From Cyanoderma ruficeps (Eukaryota > Chordata > Aves > Passeriformes > Timaliidae): a DNA stretch of 64,000 nucleotides. The notes beneath the pieces were generated by a model that did no database searches, was not told the origin of the DNA, and saw only the letters and a list, made by a program, of their open reading frames with translations. Where the stretch lies: contig VZDJ01000052.1 in the NCBI GenBank assembly GCA_008694505.1, forward strand, positions 4,591,722 through 4,655,721, given 5' to 3'. Positions 60,546 through 64,000 of this stretch are shown in pieces (position 1 is the first letter of the stretch; each line of letters starts with the position of its first letter). A program made the translations under genes and the position numbers.

Positions 60546-63500
60546 TCACAAACATGGGCAAGAAAAGAGAGGAAAAAGGAAATTTATATTAGCAGGCAAT
60601 GAAATCATGCTTCAGCCAAAGGATTAAAGGTGTTATAAATATTACAGCAAACCTAAACACACTGGTGGGACAGCAGGGGATGGGTGCAGGCCTGAATTTT
60701 TACTTCTCCAAACACTCAGTTTTGAAAACTTATGGAAGTTTAACAACCTGCCACTGTTGTTAGAGGCTAGAAAGATACATTTCTGTTCTCAGGAAACCTA
60801 AACAATCAAGTTCATCTTGCCTGTAATGCCTCATCAGAAAAATGAAACACCTCATTGTAGGTAGCTGAAAGGAACAGCGAATAGAAACGCTCTGATCACA
60901 TTACAATTTGTCACCCCCAAAGATAAAATGTGTTAAAGTCCACCAAGCTTTCCTGAGCAGCAGAAGTGGCTGTGAAAACCCACCAGAGGCAGCAGCTGCC
61001 AGGTGTGAGCCCCCACACAGCTCAGCACGTGCTGCAGGAGCTGAGCCACTCCAGGCAGGGACACGCTGAGCAGTGACCCAGATGGAGATAAACATTTCAC
61101 ACCAGCATTTCTGTGCTCTCCCCTCTAACTGTACAGCTGGGCTTTACTCTGCACTTCACAGACACCACAGCCTTCTACTCGGCCTCTCAGCGAAACAAAT
61201 TCGAGATTTTCCTCTAAGCCGAGCTAAATATTTACATCTCATTCTTCCCAAAAGAAAAGTTTGTAAGTTCAAAAAAAAAATCCCCAAAAAACCTGGCTGA
61301 ATATCATCAAGAAATGCTGTTGTAGTCTTCTCTCTTTTCACTTTTTAAGGGGACCTTTGGGAGCTGGATAAGGATTCATAGTAGTTGTTGCTTCAATCAG
61401 ATATGATTAAGAAAACAGATGGATGCTTAAATATAACACTGATTTTGTGCCTAGAAGAAACAGACCAAAGGGAGTTGGAACTACATCTAATTTATTTTTG
61501 CTGGCACTGTGGTTTATTTAAAACTATTATGATTCAAGAATAACTGAATCATTGACAAAGTATGCTTTCTATAACCATGTGTAAATAACCCTGCCAAAAC
61601 TCAAAATTTTGAATTAATTCAAGTATTTGCCTTTCAATTGAAAAACTTCCTAGATTTGTTGTAATTCTTCCATGTATTAAACATTTGGGCAGGAAAAAAG
61701 ATTTTGCAATAAGTCAAGCACATTAAGGCAAAACCTGATAATAAAAATATTTCAACAGACATAAACTAGTTCTGAAAAAAATTAAGGAGTCTTCAGAGAT
61801 TGCAACAAAAACTATTTTTGAATGCCCAGAATGCTCCAAGTGAACATAAATGGTTTTGAAATTTAAAAGAGCCCATTTGTTCAAGAAAAAATAATATAAC
61901 AACTAACGTTCCTCCCTCCCACAAGGAAGCAAAGCCTCAAGTGTGTATAAACTGCCAGAGCTATAAACTACTGTTCAACATGTGCTGCCTATGCTCCACC
62001 ATATAAAAAAAACACATATAAAAGAGTGTTCCCTTCAGGTGTGCAGGAATTCTTCTCCAAATGCTGCCTGAAATCAGTAATGGCTGGATTTTTGACTCAA
62101 AAGCAAACTTAAGACACCCATTTTCACTTTTGTGAGTTGTGTTTTGGACAAAACCTTATTGCAGGGGTCAATAGCCAGAAGTGGCACTGCTGACCTTGTG
62201 CAGGTGGACAGTCTCTAACAAAGGCAAGTGAGCACTTCCATGATTTCCAGAACCTCTACTCTTCAATAAACCTCTCCCTTTTTCAAAGTAAGAAATGAGG
62301 AAATGTTAACATACACTGTAAAATCGTGGTTGCTAATTTACCATCAAATACTATAAACTATCCATGTAAAATCCATCGTGCACACATGCACAGTGAACCT
62401 AAAATTATATGAACAAAGCTGCCCCTGTGCATGGACATCCAGCTAAATTTAGACAAAATCTGCCAAATTTATCAAGATAGGGGAGTTTTCTTTGGTTGTT
62501 TGGGGTTTTTTACCATCCCTCCAAAAGCAGGGATAAGGACAAAGGAAAAGTCCTAGGAGTCCTACAAGAAGGTGCAGTAAGGAAGGGGTTGGACTAGGTG
62601 TAAGTATGTAACAAATCCAATTTTCTGAAGTCAGGTTCCATTGCAAAGAAAAGGAGAGCCCATGCATCAGGGAACTGGATTTCATCTCTACTACAGTTCA
62701 TACTCCATTGCTACTAAATGTTAATGCAATTTACTCTTAGCATGCAAGGTACAGTCTTAAGGACAGCCTCTTAGAAAACTTCTTGCTCTCTCAGGGCAAG
62801 CAAGGCTAAAGACTTTCCTTTGGTCTCCCTTAAAACAATTTTCCATCTCCTAAAATGAATGGTCTGCTCTAGATTCCTGACTATGTTACCACATTAAGTT
62901 GCTCAAACTTCTTTTAAATTTACAGGACTTCTTTCATACAATTTGCAAAATTCTTCAAGAAACAGGATGCATAATACACAAAAACACCATCCAAACGTGT
63001 TTTTCAAAACCAACACAAAAATGGTTGCTTTAACAACATCTAAATACAAACATATATAAAAACAAAAGAAAAACTGATTTGGTTTCCACCTTCAATCTGA
63101 AAGGTGGCAACAACAAACCTCTGTGGAAGCCTAATAAAGCTATTTATGTATGAAAACCCCTCGGCCTTGAATGCTCAGTGATACAATGGATTAACTACTG
63201 AGGGAGCAACATTGTGAAGGCAAGCACTGACACGCTGTGGACAGATGGGGAACCACGCTGTGTCAGGGAGCATTGTCCTGGCTGCATGATCCATGCTTTT
63301 GCAAAAAGGTTTTTGCCAGAATTCATGTCAGAAGTTATTGGAATTATAAAAGCGTGGCTGAAAGCACACAATCGTTTTTAATACCCATGTATCTTTTTGA
63401 ATACAGGTCTGATGAAGAAAAAGGAATTAAAATTGTTCTGTTCAGTTTAGTCCGTTTCGGTGAACTGCTACTGACCAGAATATTTCGAGCCAAGCAGAGC

Positions 63501-64000
63501 TTCTGCTCAGCAGAAGTTACCTGAGTGAACTCAGAATAATATCTGTATAAATCCTATCATTAGATGTACATTCCTAGCTAGGATTAACCCATCAGCAGTG
63601 AAGAGGCTGGATTCTGGTATGTGTTTGCTCTTGCAATATGCAGTGACAGAACAGGGCTGTGTCCTGGCAGAGGCTGCAGTCCCACACCTGCTGCACCTTG
63701 CTGCTCCCAGAAGGGAATCTCACACTTCCCTGCTGCTGCAGTTGCACATTTAACCCTCTGGACATCTGCCTATCTGACACGCTAACTCAGTGGAAAAGAT
63801 CCAGGTATTTTCTTTTCCAGAGTAGTCCTGTTATTTTAGCAAATAAAATTAGGTTTACAAAGAGTGCCAGGGCTGGTACAGGCAGTCAGAACGAGCTCTG
63901 GGCCAGGATCAAGGTGATGATCAGTGCAAACCTTTCCCTTCATGGATGCAGTGAGCTGCTCAAGTGGCTCATTACACCTCAGGGGAAGCATCCAGCCTGA

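Larger units (their letters stand above)
57575..64000 (-). other. ESF1 intron (partial), about 6.4 kb
   Basis: Intron running off the right edge. It contains the solo LTR (about 57900-58335), the oligo(T)/AATAAA signature at 60480-60545 and a short terminal-exon-like frame at 59997-60053. No further ESF1 exon is found here. Confidence 0.65.

Noticed and set aside
1..64000. CRISPR arrays, bacterial operons, tRNA or snoRNA genes
   Set aside because: No regularly spaced repeats, no operon-like gene packing, and no cloverleaf or box C/D / H/ACA arrangement could be supported by eye. The gene structure is plainly vertebrate.

Overview
This is vertebrate nuclear DNA, almost certainly from a bird. 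Small, well-spaced exons sit in AT-rich introns, there are CpG-island promoters, and the recognisable repeats are CR1 LINE fragments (sense and antisense) plus a solo LTR of a type common in passerine genomes. No bacterial-style operons, CRISPR arrays or tRNAs were seen. Two conserved genes can be identified from their exon translations, both read on the minus strand: TASP1 (taspase 1, left) and ESF1 (nucleolar pre-rRNA processing factor, right). Their order and orientation match the TASP1-ESF1 neighbourhood known from human chromosome 20.

Region by region: 1-37100 holds the 5' half of TASP1. There are seven coding exons (5777-5883, 16299-16378, 22036-22120, 23242-23362, 30949-31017, 32522-32589, 34226-34370) joined in consistent phase into 225 codons, and a predicted non-coding first exon ending at 37048 inside a CpG island. 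The catalytic-threonine exon lies left of the window. 37380-37810 is a degenerate AT-rich tandem repeat abutting the island. 38723-39619 is a probable unrecognised two-exon gene on the minus strand that would encode a small type I membrane protein of about 182 residues, with an RFX-type X-box just upstream. 39811-41290 is a diverged direct duplicate of the TASP1 intron-1/CpG-island segment 36207-36990. It keeps a pair of perfect CRE palindromes but has been split by a CR1 insertion (about 40265-40860). 41300-50000 is intergenic, with small repeats and one CpG-dense pocket near 44250. 50313-57574 carries the last five exons of ESF1 (about 242 C-terminal residues, including the NUC153 motif). 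From 57575 to the end is an ESF1 intron containing the solo LTR (about 57900-58335) and an oligo(T)/AATAAA signature near 60500.

TASP1 is a nuclear endopeptidase acting on chromatin and transcription factors, and ESF1 acts in 18S rRNA maturation. They are neighbours without an evident joint pathway. The parts most worth a second look are between them: the putative membrane-protein gene, the duplicated promoter block with its CRE pairs, and a predicted TASP1 uORF whose stop overlaps the main start codon.
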